This document shows, one piece after another, positions 44,219-54,194 of a stretch of DNA of 64,000 nucleotides (position 1 is the stretch's first letter; every line of letters starts with the position of its first letter). The stretch lies in NCBI GenBank assembly GCA_026416815.1, contig JAOAEJ010000004.1:1-64000 (forward strand), read 5' to 3'. Position numbers and translations under genes: made by a program. This stretch comes from Clostridia bacterium. GTDB taxonomy: Bacteria > Bacillota > Clostridia > Acetivibrionales > DSM-2933. The notes beneath the pieces are model-generated. The model did no database searches. It was not told where the DNA came from and saw only the letters and a list, made by a program, of their open reading frames with translations.

Positions 44219-45996
44219 GAATTTTTATCCCCTTTATTCTTATTTACCCAGCCTCTTGCATTATTGTCCTGCCTTTTTTTGTTTTGAGTATTTAAGTAGT
44301 CCGACCTTTCTTTCTGGCGCCAAATGGGCTGCCTTACCACCAAATCAGGGTTTGACTTGGTTTTTGGGGCTACAGGGGAAAAGAAGGGGACGCCAAAGGA
44401 TTTCATACTGCAAGCTATACATGCTGTTAGGAACAATGCTAATGAAATACCATAAAAACCGAGGATTGCAGCATAAAAGATAAATAGAAACCTAATTACT
44501 CTAATTCCAAGCCCCATGGGATAGTTTGGTATGGCAAAGCTCCCCAGTCCGGTAACTGCAACGATGATAATAAGAATCGGACTTACAAGTCCTGCTGCAA
44601 CAGCAGCCTGCCCTAATATCAAAGCACCAATAATGCCGAGGGTCTGTCCTATGACACCGGGAATGCGGATTCCACCCTCTCTTATAAGCTCAAAGGATAC
44701 TTCCAGCAGAAGTATTTCTATGATGGTAGGAAAGGGTACCTCCTCCTTTGACCTTGCAATGGACATGAGAAGCTCTGTAGGAATCATTTCCTGGTGAAAT
44801 AATGTAAGGGCAACATACATCCCCGGCAGAAGGCTGGCAACCAGTACCCCAAAAATACGGACAAGCCGAAGAAATGTGCCATACTGCCAGCGAAGCATAG
44901 AATCCTCCGAGGTTTGCAAAAGGTGGTAAAAGGTAATGGGCACGATTTCGGCAAAGGGTGCCCCTTCCGAGACAATGGCTACCTTGCCATCCATCAGAAA
45001 GGAAGCCACTCTGTCCGGCCTCTCGGTGGTCAAAGCCTGAGGGAAAAGCATGAAGGGGTTATCCTCAATAAATTGTCCCACCATACCGTTGCCAATGACA
45101 AAATCTGCGTCTATACTGCTTAGTCTTTTTTTAACCTCTGAAACAATCTCCTGGTTTGCAATGTCGTTCATGTACATGATTCCCACATTCGATTGGTTTG
45201 ATTTTCCCACCTGTATCGTTTCGGTAATTAGGTTTTTGTTTTTAATAATTTTTCTGATAAGGGTGAGATTGGTACGAAGGTTTTCGGTAAAACCTTCCTG
45301 AGACCCCATAACTACATTTTCGGTTAGAGGCTTTTCTACACTGCGCTTCTCATAGCCCCGGGTGCTTATAATCAGGCATGTATCCGACCCATCAGTGAAT
45401 AATGCTGTATCTCCGCTCATTATCTTAAAGTAAATCTTATTCAAATCCTTCATTTCACCTATTTCATGGACAGATACGACATTGTTGGTGATATAGTCGA
45501 CAAGACTTTCAGGGGCTTGACCCTCAAAATAGCCCTCGAAATTCTGTGTGTGCATAAGAGGCCTGAGTACAAAATCACTGACAAATGTCCTATCTACCAT
45601 GCCATCAATATATACAATAAAGGCTGATACCTTCTTTGCGATTTTAAATTCTCTGATAATGATATCGGTATTATTTGGTATACCGAATGCCTTTTTAATG
45701 GCTTCTATATTGCAATTTAAATCATTTGAAACTTTGCCGCTTTCAATCTGTGTACAAGAGTCATCTTCTTCATTTTTTTGCTTGTTCCATTCTTCTACAG
45801 TAAGTGGCTTTTTCGTAGATCTGTGCTGCTCCTTATTCCTCTGGCTGGTACTATCGCTTTTGGCATCGGATGCCTCCTGAGAACTTTCACTTTCGTCATC
45901 GCTGCCTTCACCGCTACCTTCTAAAAGTTCAAAAGTTCTATTTTTTTTAGGTTTATATGTAAGTGCACTCTTAATAGTATTGAAAACCCCTGCCAT
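44215..45996 (-). CDS. Spore germination protein, GerA family
   Basis: 593 residues from ATG 45996. An acidic/Ser-rich N-terminal tail (~20-75) precedes the GerA N-domains (D-I-I-I-R-E-F, Y-I-D-G-M-V-D). A membrane domain follows with P-G-M-Y-V-A-L, L-L-L-E-V-S-F-E-L-I-R-E-G-G-I-R-I-P and I-G-Q-T-L-G-I-I-G-A-L-I-L-G-Q-A-A-V, strongly conserved in A subunits. A TTG at 46014 could add six residues; the ribosome binding signal is weak in both cases. First gene of the gerA-gerB-gerC-D-like operon. Confidence 0.93.
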   Translation of the reverse strand: MAGVFNTIKSALTYKPKKNRTFELLEGSGEGSDDESESSQEASDAKSDSTSQRNKEQHRSTKKPLTVEEWNKQKNEEDDSCTQIESGKVSNDLNCNIEAIKKAFGIPNNTDIIIREFKIAKKVSAFIVYIDGMVDRTFVSDFVLRPLMHTQNFEGYFEGQAPESLVDYITNNVVSVHEIGEMKDLNKIYFKIMSGDTALFTDGSDTCLIISTRGYEKRSVEKPLTENVVMGSQEGFTENLRTNLTLIRKIIKNKNLITETIQVGKSNQSNVGIMYMNDIANQEIVSEVKKRLSSIDADFVIGNGMVGQFIEDNPFMLFPQALTTERPDRVASFLMDGKVAIVSEGAPFAEIVPITFYHLLQTSEDSMLRWQYGTFLRLVRIFGVLVASLLPGMYVALTLFHQEMIPTELLMSIARSKEEVPFPTIIEILLLEVSFELIREGGIRIPGVIGQTLGIIGALILGQAAVAAGLVSPILIIIVAVTGLGSFAIPNYPMGLGIRVIRFLFIFYAAILGFYGISLALFLTACIACSMKSFGVPFFSPVAPKTKSNPDLVVRQPIWRQKERSDYLNTQNKKRQDNNARGWVNKNKGDKNS

Positions 45997-46342
45997 TGGT
46001 TCACCATCTTTCAAACCATGATATTCTTATAAATTAATATATATTTAACTGTATTTTCTTATTTAGCCAACGATATTATTCATATTAGTATCACTTTGTT
46101 TTGTTGTATCAAGAGTAGAACCATCAAGAGGATTTAGGTGCAATACATAAATCAAATTCAAATTTTATTGTTTAAACTTTTTAAAAGAATATGTTATAGA
46201 AAAGTAGAATTCGTGACATAATAGATATGTTTGCAAATTTATAAAACATGGATTGATTATTCTTTTGGACACAACTTTCTTAATTTATTGGAGTTAGATG
46301 TCAAGAGTTATAGATCCAAATAGGTTAAGGAGGTGTATACAA
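45997..46342. other. Divergent gap between the ger operon and the zinc-ribbon gene
   Basis: AT-rich. It must contain the forespore promoter of the ger operon, but no clear forespore-sigma boxes were picked out by eye. AAGGAGGTG at 46327-46335 is the ribosome binding site of the zinc-ribbon gene. Confidence 0.4.
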
Positions 46343-46531
46343 ATGGCAGATAAAGTTATTACTTGCAAGGATTGTAGTGCTGAGTTTATGTTTACTGAGA
46401 ACGAACAAGCTTTCTACAAGGAAAAAGGCTTCGAAAATGAGCCACAGAGATGTCCTGATTGCAGAAGGGCAAAAAAGCAGCAGAGAAACAACAGGGGCGG
46501 CGGCAGAAGCTTCGGCGGTAATAGGTGGTAA
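46343..46531 (+). CDS. Small zinc-ribbon protein
   Basis: 62 residues. C-K-D-C and C-P-D-C (residues ~8-11 and ~37-40) form a treble-clef/zinc ribbon of the probable zinc-binding domain family, with a basic R/G-rich tail (R-N-N-R-G-G-G-R) suggestive of RNA or DNA binding. ATG 46343 has AAGGAGGTG upstream; a longer frame to 46298 is not needed. Strong terminator follows. Confidence 0.85.
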   Translation: MADKVITCKDCSAEFMFTENEQAFYKEKGFENEPQRCPDCRRAKKQQRNNRGGGRSFGGNRW

Positions 46532-46570
46532 TCAAGGAGGAAAGTTTGAACTCTCCTCGGGATAGTGAAG

Positions 46571-46601
46571 AACCCCCATAGTTATACAACTTGGGGGTTT
46601 T
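46571..46601 (+). terminator. Terminator after the zinc-ribbon gene
   Basis: AACCCCCA (46571-46578) pairs with TGGGGGTT (46592-46599), followed by TT. Confidence 0.8.
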
Positions 46602-46719
46602 ACCTTTATGAATCATGGTACACCTATCTGTTTTAGTAAGTGGATAAATGGAGTATTTGAACTCTTTTCAGAGAAGAGGTGTTCTGGGAGTTCTAAAATC
46701 CAAAGTTGGTAAAAGGACA

Positions 46720-47970
46720 CTATTTTATAACGTATGATATAAGATGTATAGCCAAACCTGCCAATCCGCCTATGACGGTACCATTAATACGGATGTACTG
46801 TAAATCGGAGCCAACCTGTGCTTCCAGTTTGTTTGCCACATCCTCCTTTTCCCAGTCCTTAATGGTATCACAAATCAATCTTCCTATATCTTCTCTGTAG
46901 CGACATATAATACTAGTAATACTATCTCTTATGAAGGAATCGATTTTCTCCTTCGCCGGATCGGTAGCTAGCACTTCGTTAATAAAAATATCAATAATCT
47001 TGTTTGCTGAATTCCTTAAACTGTCGCCGGAATTTTGGCTGTAGTGAGTCAAAATTTCTTTTATATCAAGCTCTATGCTGCCTATATAACTATTGAATAA
47101 GTCGGAATCCAGCATGTCTTTTTTGAACTCTTCGCCTTTCTCAATCAAATCTTCTGAAGTCTTCAGCTTAGTAATTAGTTTGGGTAAACTATATAATAGG
47201 AGTTTGTTAATATCAGAACGGGCATTGTTTTCAATGCTCTCAATCTGCTTGGACAAAATTTTAAGGATATTCTTGTATACGATATCTCCTATAACCGGCA
47301 TAGCTAAGGTTTTATTCAGTCCTTCAAGAAACTTTAAAGTACCATCCTTGTTTTCACTTATATAGGTGTGTAAGCTTATTAAAAGTTCCTTTACAATGGG
47401 CATATGTTGGCCGGATGAAACTAATACCTGCAAAGTACTTCCTATTAAAGGATATAACTTAACACTCCTTAACTTATCCTTCAATCCATCGTTGATAAGC
47501 CTCATAAGCTGAGGGTTATCGAAAACCGACTGAATAATATGCGGAAATTTCGATATAAGGCTTTCGGATAAGGTGTCTCTATTTTTGCTTAAATAAGCTA
47601 TTATTTCTTCTGACGGCGTTATTTCATTCAATTTACGCTTTATTATCTCATCGGTAAAAAAGTTTGAAACTACGAAGCTGGATAACGACTCGCCAATTCT
47701 ATCCTTATTATTCGGTATAATTGCTGTATGGGGAATCCATTTTAAACCGAGGGGGTGCCTAAACAAAGCAACAACTGCGAACCAGTCGGCAAGTGCACCT
47801 ATCATAGCTGCTTCGGAGAAAGCAACAATGGCAGAAAAAAAGAGACTATTGGTTTCGAATTTTTTAAAGACAATATAAATAAGAGCCATCAAGACAAGCA
47901 AGCCTGTAGCTATATGCCTCATTTTACGCAGTTTGACAGTATTTATTTCGTAGTTTGTATTATCATTCAT
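46720..47970 (-). CDS. DUF445 family membrane protein
   Basis: 416 residues. Two N-terminal transmembrane helices surround F-S-E-A-A-M-I-G-A-L-A-D-W-F-A-V-V-A-L-F, the DUF445 signature. A long helical region follows and a C-terminal hydrophobic anchor with G-A-x-I-G-x-x-x-G-type sequence (G-T-V-I-G-G-L-A-G-L). Related to the YheB family; membrane organisation is suspected but function is open. Monocistronic. Confidence 0.88.
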   Translation of the reverse strand: MNDNTNYEINTVKLRKMRHIATGLLVLMALIYIVFKKFETNSLFFSAIVAFSEAAMIGALADWFAVVALFRHPLGLKWIPHTAIIPNNKDRIGESLSSFVVSNFFTDEIIKRKLNEITPSEEIIAYLSKNRDTLSESLISKFPHIIQSVFDNPQLMRLINDGLKDKLRSVKLYPLIGSTLQVLVSSGQHMPIVKELLISLHTYISENKDGTLKFLEGLNKTLAMPVIGDIVYKNILKILSKQIESIENNARSDINKLLLYSLPKLITKLKTSEDLIEKGEEFKKDMLDSDLFNSYIGSIELDIKEILTHYSQNSGDSLRNSANKIIDIFINEVLATDPAKEKIDSFIRDSITSIICRYREDIGRLICDTIKDWEKEDVANKLEAQVGSDLQYIRINGTVIGGLAGLAIHLISYVIK

Positions 47971-48117
47971 TTTCTCATCACCAAAATAAATTAATAGGGT
48001 AAACGACTTTATAACCTGCTCAAAAAAAAGCAGTTTGTTAATCTTATCTTAAGATACTATCATTTGGAGCATTTTGTCTGATGAATAAAATATCCACATA
48101 TATTAAGCTTAACTTTG

Positions 48118-48396
48118 TTATCTATACCACACAAGAAAAAGTGCAACCTGTATGATAAATATTGCCGGTATACCTAGCATAAAGCGCCAGTGCCTGGTTT
48201 TGTGCCTGAATAGTAAAAGTGCCGAATAAATTCCCGGACACCCGCCTAATAGTGCAATTAGAAAAAGCGTTCTTTCCCGTATCCTCCATAAATTCTTTTT
48301 TGATCTGTTTTTATCCGCCGCAACAATTACAAACCCCGCTATATTGATTACAGCAATTAATAAAGTTACAATAGTAATTAGCATGCTGACTGACAC
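48118..48396 (-). CDS. DUF1294 family small membrane protein
   Basis: About 92 residues with three to four transmembrane helices: D-K-x6-W-R-I-R-E-R-T-L and G-G-C-P-G-I-Y-S-A-L-L-L-F-R-H-K-T match DUF1294. I place the start at GTG 48396 because GGGGGT lies ten bases upstream and the length then fits the family; the frame can be extended to GTG 48447 without a binding site. Confidence 0.75.
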   Translation of the reverse strand: MSVSMLITIVTLLIAVINIAGFVIVAADKNRSKKNLWRIRERTLFLIALLGGCPGIYSALLLFRHKTRHWRFMLGIPAIFIIQVALFLVWYR

Positions 48397-48617
48397 TGCT
48401 TTAAATACCCCCGTTCTAGCGTATTGTGGTAAATGTTTACATCTCACAAAGCATCGGTTGTGGCAACTGTCAGTGTATATATAATGTGCTTGTAAGATTT
48501 TTATTGCATTATAATATGGTTAAGGAGATAATACAACTACGATTATATGCGGACGGTTACTAATTTATCTTAAAGGACGGCATTCAAAATATATAAAGGC
48601 CCTGAAATCCAAAATTG

Positions 48618-48715
48618 GGGGTGCAGGGGGCGATAGCCCACCTGATGGCCGCCCCGCGGCCAAATAAAAGTTTCCCGCCCTCAGGGCGGGGCAGGGGTGG
48701 GGGTAAAACGTTTTT
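48618..48715 (+). repeat. GC-rich dispersed repeat family C, copy 1
   Basis: About 97 bases, roughly 90 percent identical to 55300-55397. It can form GGCCGC/GCGGCC and CCCGCCC/GGGCGGG hairpins. Its GC content stands out from the AT-rich surroundings. It occupies most of the leader of the ABC-F gene. Confidence 0.85.
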
Positions 48716-48752
48716 TATCTATATAATTATAAAAAATGAGGGAGAAGTTTTT

Positions 48753-50672
48753 GTGAATATATTATCGGCTGAAGGAATTTCTAAAAGCTATAGTGAGAAA
48801 ATATTACTTGAAGATATTTCGATTGGTATAAATGAAGGGGAAAAGATTGGCCTTATAGGTATTAACGGTACAGGTAAATCTACCCTTATGAAGATTATCG
48901 CCGGAGTGGAGCAGCCTGATTCCGGAAGGATTATTATAGGTAATAAAGTCAAGATAGGGTATCTGGATCAGAACCCCGACTTTGAACGTGGAATCACAGT
49001 ACTTCAGCAGGTTTTCAATGGTGATTCCCCTGTTATGAGTCTGCTGAGGGAATATGAAGATACATTACAAAAGCTAAACGAGAACCCCGGTGACAGTGGT
49101 TTGGAAAAAAGGTTGGTGGGATTGTCTCAAAGAATGGATGCAATGGAAGCTTGGACGGTTGAAACCGAGGCTAAAAATATCCTTACAAAGCTAGGGATAC
49201 TTGATTTTCAGGCGGATGTGGGAACTCTCTCCGGAGGGCAAAGAAAAAGAGTGGCAATGGCAAGCGCACTTATAAACCCTACAGACCTATTGATTCTTGA
49301 TGAGCCCACAAACCATATAGACAACGAAACCGTGGATTGGCTGGAAAAGTATCTGAATAAAAGAAAAGGTGCATTGCTTATGGTCACCCATGACAGGTAC
49401 TTCCTCGACAGGGTAGCCAATAGAATTATAGAGCTTGATAGGGGAAAAATATACACCTATCAGGCCAACTACAGTAAGTATGTTGAAATGAAGCTGGAAA
49501 GGGAAGAACTGGAGCAAGCAACCGAAAGAAAGCGCCAAAGCCTTTACAGAAGGGAACTAGAGTGGATAAGAAGAGGGGCTCAGGCTCGTTCTACCAAGCA
49601 AAAAGCCAGAATAGACCGATTTGAGAAGCTTCAGGACCAAAAAACCGAAGCTGTGGCGGATAATATTGAAATCAAGGTTGGCTCCGCTAGGCTGGGTAGG
49701 AAAATAATTGAGATGGAGCATATAGCTAAAAGCTTTTCAGAGCGATGTGTTATTAACGATTTCAGCTATATTTTACTGAAAGACGATAGGGTAGGTATCA
49801 TCGGCCCTAACGGCTGCGGAAAGTCTACCATGCTTAAAATTCTGGCAGGGAAGCTTCTGCCCGATAAAGGCAGTGTAGCAATAGGCGATACGGTGAAAGT
49901 CGGATTTTTCTCCCAGGAAAATGATGAAATGGACGAAAATCTGAGAGTCATCGAATACATCAGAGAGGAAGCAGAATATATAACTACCAGTGACGGCGTG
50001 GTGAGTGCTTCTCAAATGCTTGAGAACTTTCTATTCCCACCGGCGGTACAATGGACCCCTATTTCCAAACTGTCGGGCGGTGAAAAGCGGCGTCTCTTTC
50101 TGTTGCGTATTCTTATGGGAATGCCTAATGTATTGCTGTTGGATGAGCCTACAAATGACCTTGATATACAGACGCTCAAAATACTTGAAGCTTATATTGA
50201 CGAATTCCCCGGGGCGGTTGTAGCGGTTTCCCATGACAGATACTTTTTGGACAGGATAGCAAACAAGATATTTTCCTTTGAGGGAAATGGTGTAATTCGG
50301 CAGTTTGCCGGGAATTATACCGATTATAGTGAAAGTATTCAGACTGAAGAGAAAGAAGTGGAGGAGACCAGCCATAATACCAGAGTTGATAATGAGAAAA
50401 AGAATATAGAGAGTAAAAAGGATAAGCCTCTAAAAATGACCTTTAAGGAGCAAAAGGAATTTGAGCAAATCGACCAGGTTATTGCTGATTTGGAGAAGGA
50501 TTTGGATGAGGTTAAAGTGGAAATTAATGAGGCCTCAAGTGATTTTGAACGCCTTCAGAAGCTGCTTTCAAAGCAGGAGCAGTTGGAAGAACAGCTAAAT
50601 ACAGCTGTTGAACGCTGGGCTTATTTAAATGAACTTGCAGAAGAAATATCAAAGAACAAAAAAAGTAACTAA
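48753..50672 (+). CDS. ABC-F family ATPase
   Basis: 639 residues with two nucleotide-binding domains and no membrane segments. Walker A: G-I-N-G-T-G-K-S-T (~36-44) and G-P-N-G-C-G-K-S-T (~351-359); signatures L-S-G-G-Q-R-K-R-V and L-S-G-G-E-K-R-R-L; Walker B D-E-P-T-N-H-I-D and D-E-P-T-N-D-L-D; a C-terminal coiled coil (~560-639). It acts on the ribosome (translation or antibiotic protection). GTG 48753 is the start (GAGGGAG upstream); the longer frame to 48615 reads through repeat C. Likely co-transcribed with the helicase (11-base gap). Confidence 0.93.
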   Translation: MNILSAEGISKSYSEKILLEDISIGINEGEKIGLIGINGTGKSTLMKIIAGVEQPDSGRIIIGNKVKIGYLDQNPDFERGITVLQQVFNGDSPVMSLLREYEDTLQKLNENPGDSGLEKRLVGLSQRMDAMEAWTVETEAKNILTKLGILDFQADVGTLSGGQRKRVAMASALINPTDLLILDEPTNHIDNETVDWLEKYLNKRKGALLMVTHDRYFLDRVANRIIELDRGKIYTYQANYSKYVEMKLEREELEQATERKRQSLYRRELEWIRRGAQARSTKQKARIDRFEKLQDQKTEAVADNIEIKVGSARLGRKIIEMEHIAKSFSERCVINDFSYILLKDDRVGIIGPNGCGKSTMLKILAGKLLPDKGSVAIGDTVKVGFFSQENDEMDENLRVIEYIREEAEYITTSDGVVSASQMLENFLFPPAVQWTPISKLSGGEKRRLFLLRILMGMPNVLLLDEPTNDLDIQTLKILEAYIDEFPGAVVAVSHDRYFLDRIANKIFSFEGNGVIRQFAGNYTDYSESIQTEEKEVEETSHNTRVDNEKKNIESKKDKPLKMTFKEQKEFEQIDQVIADLEKDLDEVKVEINEASSDFERLQKLLSKQEQLEEQLNTAVERWAYLNELAEEISKNKKSN

Positions 50673-50683
50673 AGGAGTTTGTA

Positions 50684-51889
50684 ATGGTTGAATTATTTGA
50701 CAGCCTTGGACTAAGGGGCACACTCGTAACAGCACTAAAGAAAGAAAATATCACAGAACCGATGGAAATACAAAGAAAAGTTATACCAGAAGCCTTAAAA
50801 AACAAGGATTTGATAGTCCAGTCCGAAACCGGAACAGGAAAGACACTGGCATATCTTCTTCCGTTGTTTGAGAAGCTTGATACTTCAAAAAAAGAAATGC
50901 AGGCTATTGTACTTGTACCTACCCATGAGCTTGCTGTGCAGGTGCAGAGGCAGATAGAGCGCTTGTCCCAAAATTCCGAGATAAAGGCTAGCGGTACAGT
51001 TATAATTGGTAATGTGAATATAGAGAGGCAGATTGAAAAGCTAAAAGAAAAGCCCCATATTATCGTAGGTTCCTCAGGAAGAATATTGGAGTTGATAAAA
51101 AAGAAGAAAATTTCTGCGCACACCATCAAGACTATAATTCTTGATGAAGCAGACAGGCTAATGGATGAAAACAACCTGCAAAACGTATTGGCGGTAATCA
51201 AGAGTACATTGAGAGAAAGACAGCTTATGGCTTTTTCTGCAACCATGCCGCAAAAGACCATAGCAAAAGTTAAAGAGATAATGAAGGAGCCGGAAGTTAT
51301 AGTAGGTGAGCAGAAGGTAGCTGTTCCTACCACTATTGAGCACATGTATTTCTTAACCGAGCAAAGGGATAAAATCGAGGTGCTGATAAAGCTTGTAAGG
51401 ATGTTAAATCCTAAAAAGGCTATAGCATTTCTAAACAGGAGCTATGATATAGAGGTTTTAACTGCGAAGCTGAAATACCATGGAGTAAGTGTTGAGAGTA
51501 TACACGGCTCCAATATCAAGCTTGACCGTAAAAAGACAATGGATGACTTCAGAGCAGGAAAGATTCAGCTTCTCATAGCTTCGGATATAGCTGCCCGGGG
51601 ACTTGATATTGAAGATGTGACCCATGTGCTCAATCTTGATATGCCCGAAGACCCTAAGGATTATTTACACAGGGTGGGAAGGACCGGAAGGAAAGGCAAT
51701 GCCGGAGTTGCACTATCTATTGTTGCCAACAGGGAATTGCCGCTGGTAAAAGCATGTGAAAAAGCTTTGAAGATAAACATAGCACCAAAGGATATGTATA
51801 AAGGTAATATCGTGGAGGCGAGGAAAGCTAAAAAGGAAAGGCTGCCGGGGCCGGAATTCAGGCCTAAAAGAACACGCCCAACCAAATAG
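50684..51889 (+). CDS. DEAD-box RNA helicase
   Basis: 401 residues. Q-motif P-M-E-I-Q, motif I S-E-T-G-T-G-K-T (~47-54), Ia P-T-H-E-L-A, II D-E-A-D (~155), III S-A-T, V A-R-G-L-D-I, VI H-R-V-G-R-T-G-R. Short C-terminal basic tail (R-P-K-R-T-R-P). It unwinds structured RNA in ribosome biogenesis or mRNA turnover, consistent with its ribosomal ABC-F neighbour. TAAAGGAG upstream. Confidence 0.95.
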   Translation: MVELFDSLGLRGTLVTALKKENITEPMEIQRKVIPEALKNKDLIVQSETGTGKTLAYLLPLFEKLDTSKKEMQAIVLVPTHELAVQVQRQIERLSQNSEIKASGTVIIGNVNIERQIEKLKEKPHIIVGSSGRILELIKKKKISAHTIKTIILDEADRLMDENNLQNVLAVIKSTLRERQLMAFSATMPQKTIAKVKEIMKEPEVIVGEQKVAVPTTIEHMYFLTEQRDKIEVLIKLVRMLNPKKAIAFLNRSYDIEVLTAKLKYHGVSVESIHGSNIKLDRKKTMDDFRAGKIQLLIASDIAARGLDIEDVTHVLNLDMPEDPKDYLHRVGRTGRKGNAGVALSIVANRELPLVKACEKALKINIAPKDMYKGNIVEARKAKKERLPGPEFRPKRTRPTK

Positions 51890-51959
51890 TATAGCAGGCA
51901 ATTTCTTTGAACGGCTGGACTCTGCCAACCACAAATTACTCCATGAAAATAATGAAGCC

Positions 51960-52036
51960 TAAACTTGGTGATGCCCAGTAAGGCAATAAGCTTTAGTACG
52001 AGCTATCTGCCTTACTGGATAAAACCACTTTCAATC
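51960..52036 (-). repeat. Dispersed hairpin element family A, copy 4 (minus orientation)
   Basis: The inner stem in reverse is TCCAGTAAGGCA / TGCCTTACTGGG with loop AAAGCTTATTG, clearly related to copy 1. It sits between the convergent helicase and hypothetical genes and may serve as their terminator. Confidence 0.75.
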
Positions 52037-52041
52037 TAATA

Positions 52042-52995
52042 CTATTTTAAGGATTTCTCTCTTAACGTCAAAAACTTTTCTTCCAACGCCGAATCAGGAC
52101 GCAGGCAAAGCCCAACCTCAATAGCAGCAATTCCATCACGGTGCATACCGGTTTTAAACAGTACATCTGCGAAGTTATACCAGTTGGATGGATTTTGAGG
52201 CATTGTTCTAGCCTTTTGAGCGTAATAAGGCAAAACCCTGCTATAATAGTACGGGGCCTGTTTTAGGACGGGCTCAAGCTTTGAACCATTCCAATGAACC
52301 ACTTCCACATCATACTCATCACCGGCTTTTGCATCCCACACCGCTAGATGTGTTTTTCCAGTGGCGGATTCTAATAACTCCAATCGGCTGCACTTGCGGG
52401 TAAATAGTTCACTTGCCGCTCTGTTATGTAATGAATATCCGGCGAGTTCGCTGACTCCAGCTTTTGTTTTTCCTCCAAGAAGAAGCTGCTTTTTAGCTTC
52501 ACCTGTAATATCCGCAAATCTCATAAAATCAATGGTATCATACTTGGAATTTTCAATGGCACCTACTTTGTCCCAACGTTCATTCTGTTTCTTTAAAATA
52601 AGCGTTGTAATCTTATTATCGAGTTTGTAAGAAGTAATTAATTCATCGTGCAAATCACCGTCCAAATCGGCAAACTGATATCTTCCGGTATGTAGTGGAT
52701 ACTTAGGTGTCAAAACCGTTGCATTTAAGGGCACAAAGCTTTTGATTACAGCCTCATAATCCTCTGAAGGAGTTTTCTTTGTAGCTTTTGTAATCCTTGA
52801 TAATGATGAAGTTAAGCCTTTAATGAGGTTTTGTAACGGATTAGGTGCAGCTGCTTTTTTTCTTTTGGTATGCATGGGTTTGGGACGCGGCTTTGGTGAC
52901 GCCCTTTTTTTATAGGTTAAGGGACGACTGGTGTTTTTCAAGGTAAATAGTCTTCCTGCAAGAGCAAGACCAAGAAATGGAGCTTGGATAATCAT
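52042..52995 (-). CDS. Hypothetical protein with basic Pro-rich tail and VCBS/TPR-like parts
   Basis: 317 residues. The start has a short hydrophobic stretch, then a Lys/Pro/Arg-rich segment (~25-50). F-A-D-L-D-G-D-L-H-D-E-L-I resembles an FG-GAP/VCBS calcium loop. The C-terminal ~70 residues have a TPR-like N-W-Y-N-F-A-D-V-L-F-K-T-G and A-I-E-V-G-L. It may be membrane-tethered. No family identified. GGGGA precedes ATG 52995. Confidence 0.6.
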   Translation of the reverse strand: MIIQAPFLGLALAGRLFTLKNTSRPLTYKKRASPKPRPKPMHTKRKKAAAPNPLQNLIKGLTSSLSRITKATKKTPSEDYEAVIKSFVPLNATVLTPKYPLHTGRYQFADLDGDLHDELITSYKLDNKITTLILKKQNERWDKVGAIENSKYDTIDFMRFADITGEAKKQLLLGGKTKAGVSELAGYSLHNRAASELFTRKCSRLELLESATGKTHLAVWDAKAGDEYDVEVVHWNGSKLEPVLKQAPYYYSRVLPYYAQKARTMPQNPSNWYNFADVLFKTGMHRDGIAAIEVGLCLRPDSALEEKFLTLREKSLK

Positions 52996-53231
52996 GGAGA
53001 TTTCCCCTTTATAAACTACTCTGTTGATATTATATGTTGAGTAACGGGAAAGGTTAAAGTGCGAATGTGGATAAGTGAGAGATTATTAAATAGAATTGGG
53101 GATATGTTTGAAAATATAGCCGTTATTTATTTTTTGTGAAGGAAAGTATATAATAGAGAGGAATTTTTTTAACCATCTAAAGAGAAATTTTTATGGGGAA
53201 GCCGCTAAGCATAGAATTAAGGAGATAAGAA

Positions 53232-54122
53232 ATGATTAAGTTATATAATAGGAGTACTAAAGGATACGATATTGAAAAGGTTGCAGGGGGAGGCATGATC
53301 GGAAGCCTATATAATTCAAAGCTTGGTAAAGCCGGGCTTGAGCTTCTGGTGAAAAGAAAGATATTCTCTGTTCTTACAGGCCTTTTCTGCGATCGGGGAA
53401 TAAGCGCCGGCAGGATAAAGCGGTTTGTTGAGGATTACAATATCGATATGGGAGAATGCCCCCATAGTGTAGATGATTTTAGGTGTTTTAATGATTTCTT
53501 CACAAGAAAGCTGAAGTCTGAAGCAAGGCCGTTCAACTCCGACACAAGCCTGCTGTTGTCCCCAGGAGATGGCAGGCTGCGTGTGTGGAAGGATATTGAT
53601 ATAGATAAGCTGGTGCAGGTAAAGGGTATTACTTACTCACTCAAAGAATTGTTAGCTGACGAAAAGCTTGCGGAAAAATACAGGGGCGGGGTATGCATGA
53701 TATTAAGGCTTGCTCCGGTAGATTATCACCGTTTTCATTTTATAGACAGAGGTACTTGTACTGAATCCAAGAGGATAAACGGGTTTTATTATTCCGTAAA
53801 TCCTGTGGCCTTAAATTCCATACCCAGAGCCTTTTGTATGAATAAACGCGAGTATAGCATATTGCACTCCGACAACTATGGAGATGTGCTGTATATGGAG
53901 GTTGGAGCGACGTCGGTAGGTTCCATAGTTCAGACATATAAGCCTAATGCCAAGCTGAAGCGTGGAGATGAGAAGGGCTACTTCAAGTTTGGAGGGTCAA
54001 CGGTAATACTTTTCATGGAAAAAGGCACTGTAGCAGTTGACGAGGATATCCTTGAGCAAACCGATATGGATTTGGAAACGAGAGTGTTAGCTGGAGAAGT
54101 GATTGGTAAAAAATTAGGCTAA
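53232..54122 (+). CDS. psd: Phosphatidylserine decarboxylase proenzyme
   Basis: 296 residues. F-G-G-S-T (~253-257) is the self-cleavage motif that forms the pyruvoyl cofactor. Catalytic D-Y-H-R-F-H and S-P-G-D-G-R are also present. It converts phosphatidylserine to phosphatidylethanolamine at the membrane. Length and motifs fit the clostridial type II enzyme. AAGGAG lies upstream of the ATG. No pssA is adjacent. Confidence 0.93.
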   Translation: MIKLYNRSTKGYDIEKVAGGGMIGSLYNSKLGKAGLELLVKRKIFSVLTGLFCDRGISAGRIKRFVEDYNIDMGECPHSVDDFRCFNDFFTRKLKSEARPFNSDTSLLLSPGDGRLRVWKDIDIDKLVQVKGITYSLKELLADEKLAEKYRGGVCMILRLAPVDYHRFHFIDRGTCTESKRINGFYYSVNPVALNSIPRAFCMNKREYSILHSDNYGDVLYMEVGATSVGSIVQTYKPNAKLKRGDEKGYFKFGGSTVILFMEKGTVAVDEDILEQTDMDLETRVLAGEVIGKKLG

Positions 54123-54194
54123 CTTAATACTTGCAAGCACATTTCAATATATGGTAGTATTATAGTATTATTAAAATTTATTATTGAAGTTAAA

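Noticed and set aside
48615-48752. N-terminal extension of the ABC-F protein
   Set aside because: The extra residues are translated from the GC-rich repeat C; GTG 48753 has a good ribosome binding site and gives the normal family start.
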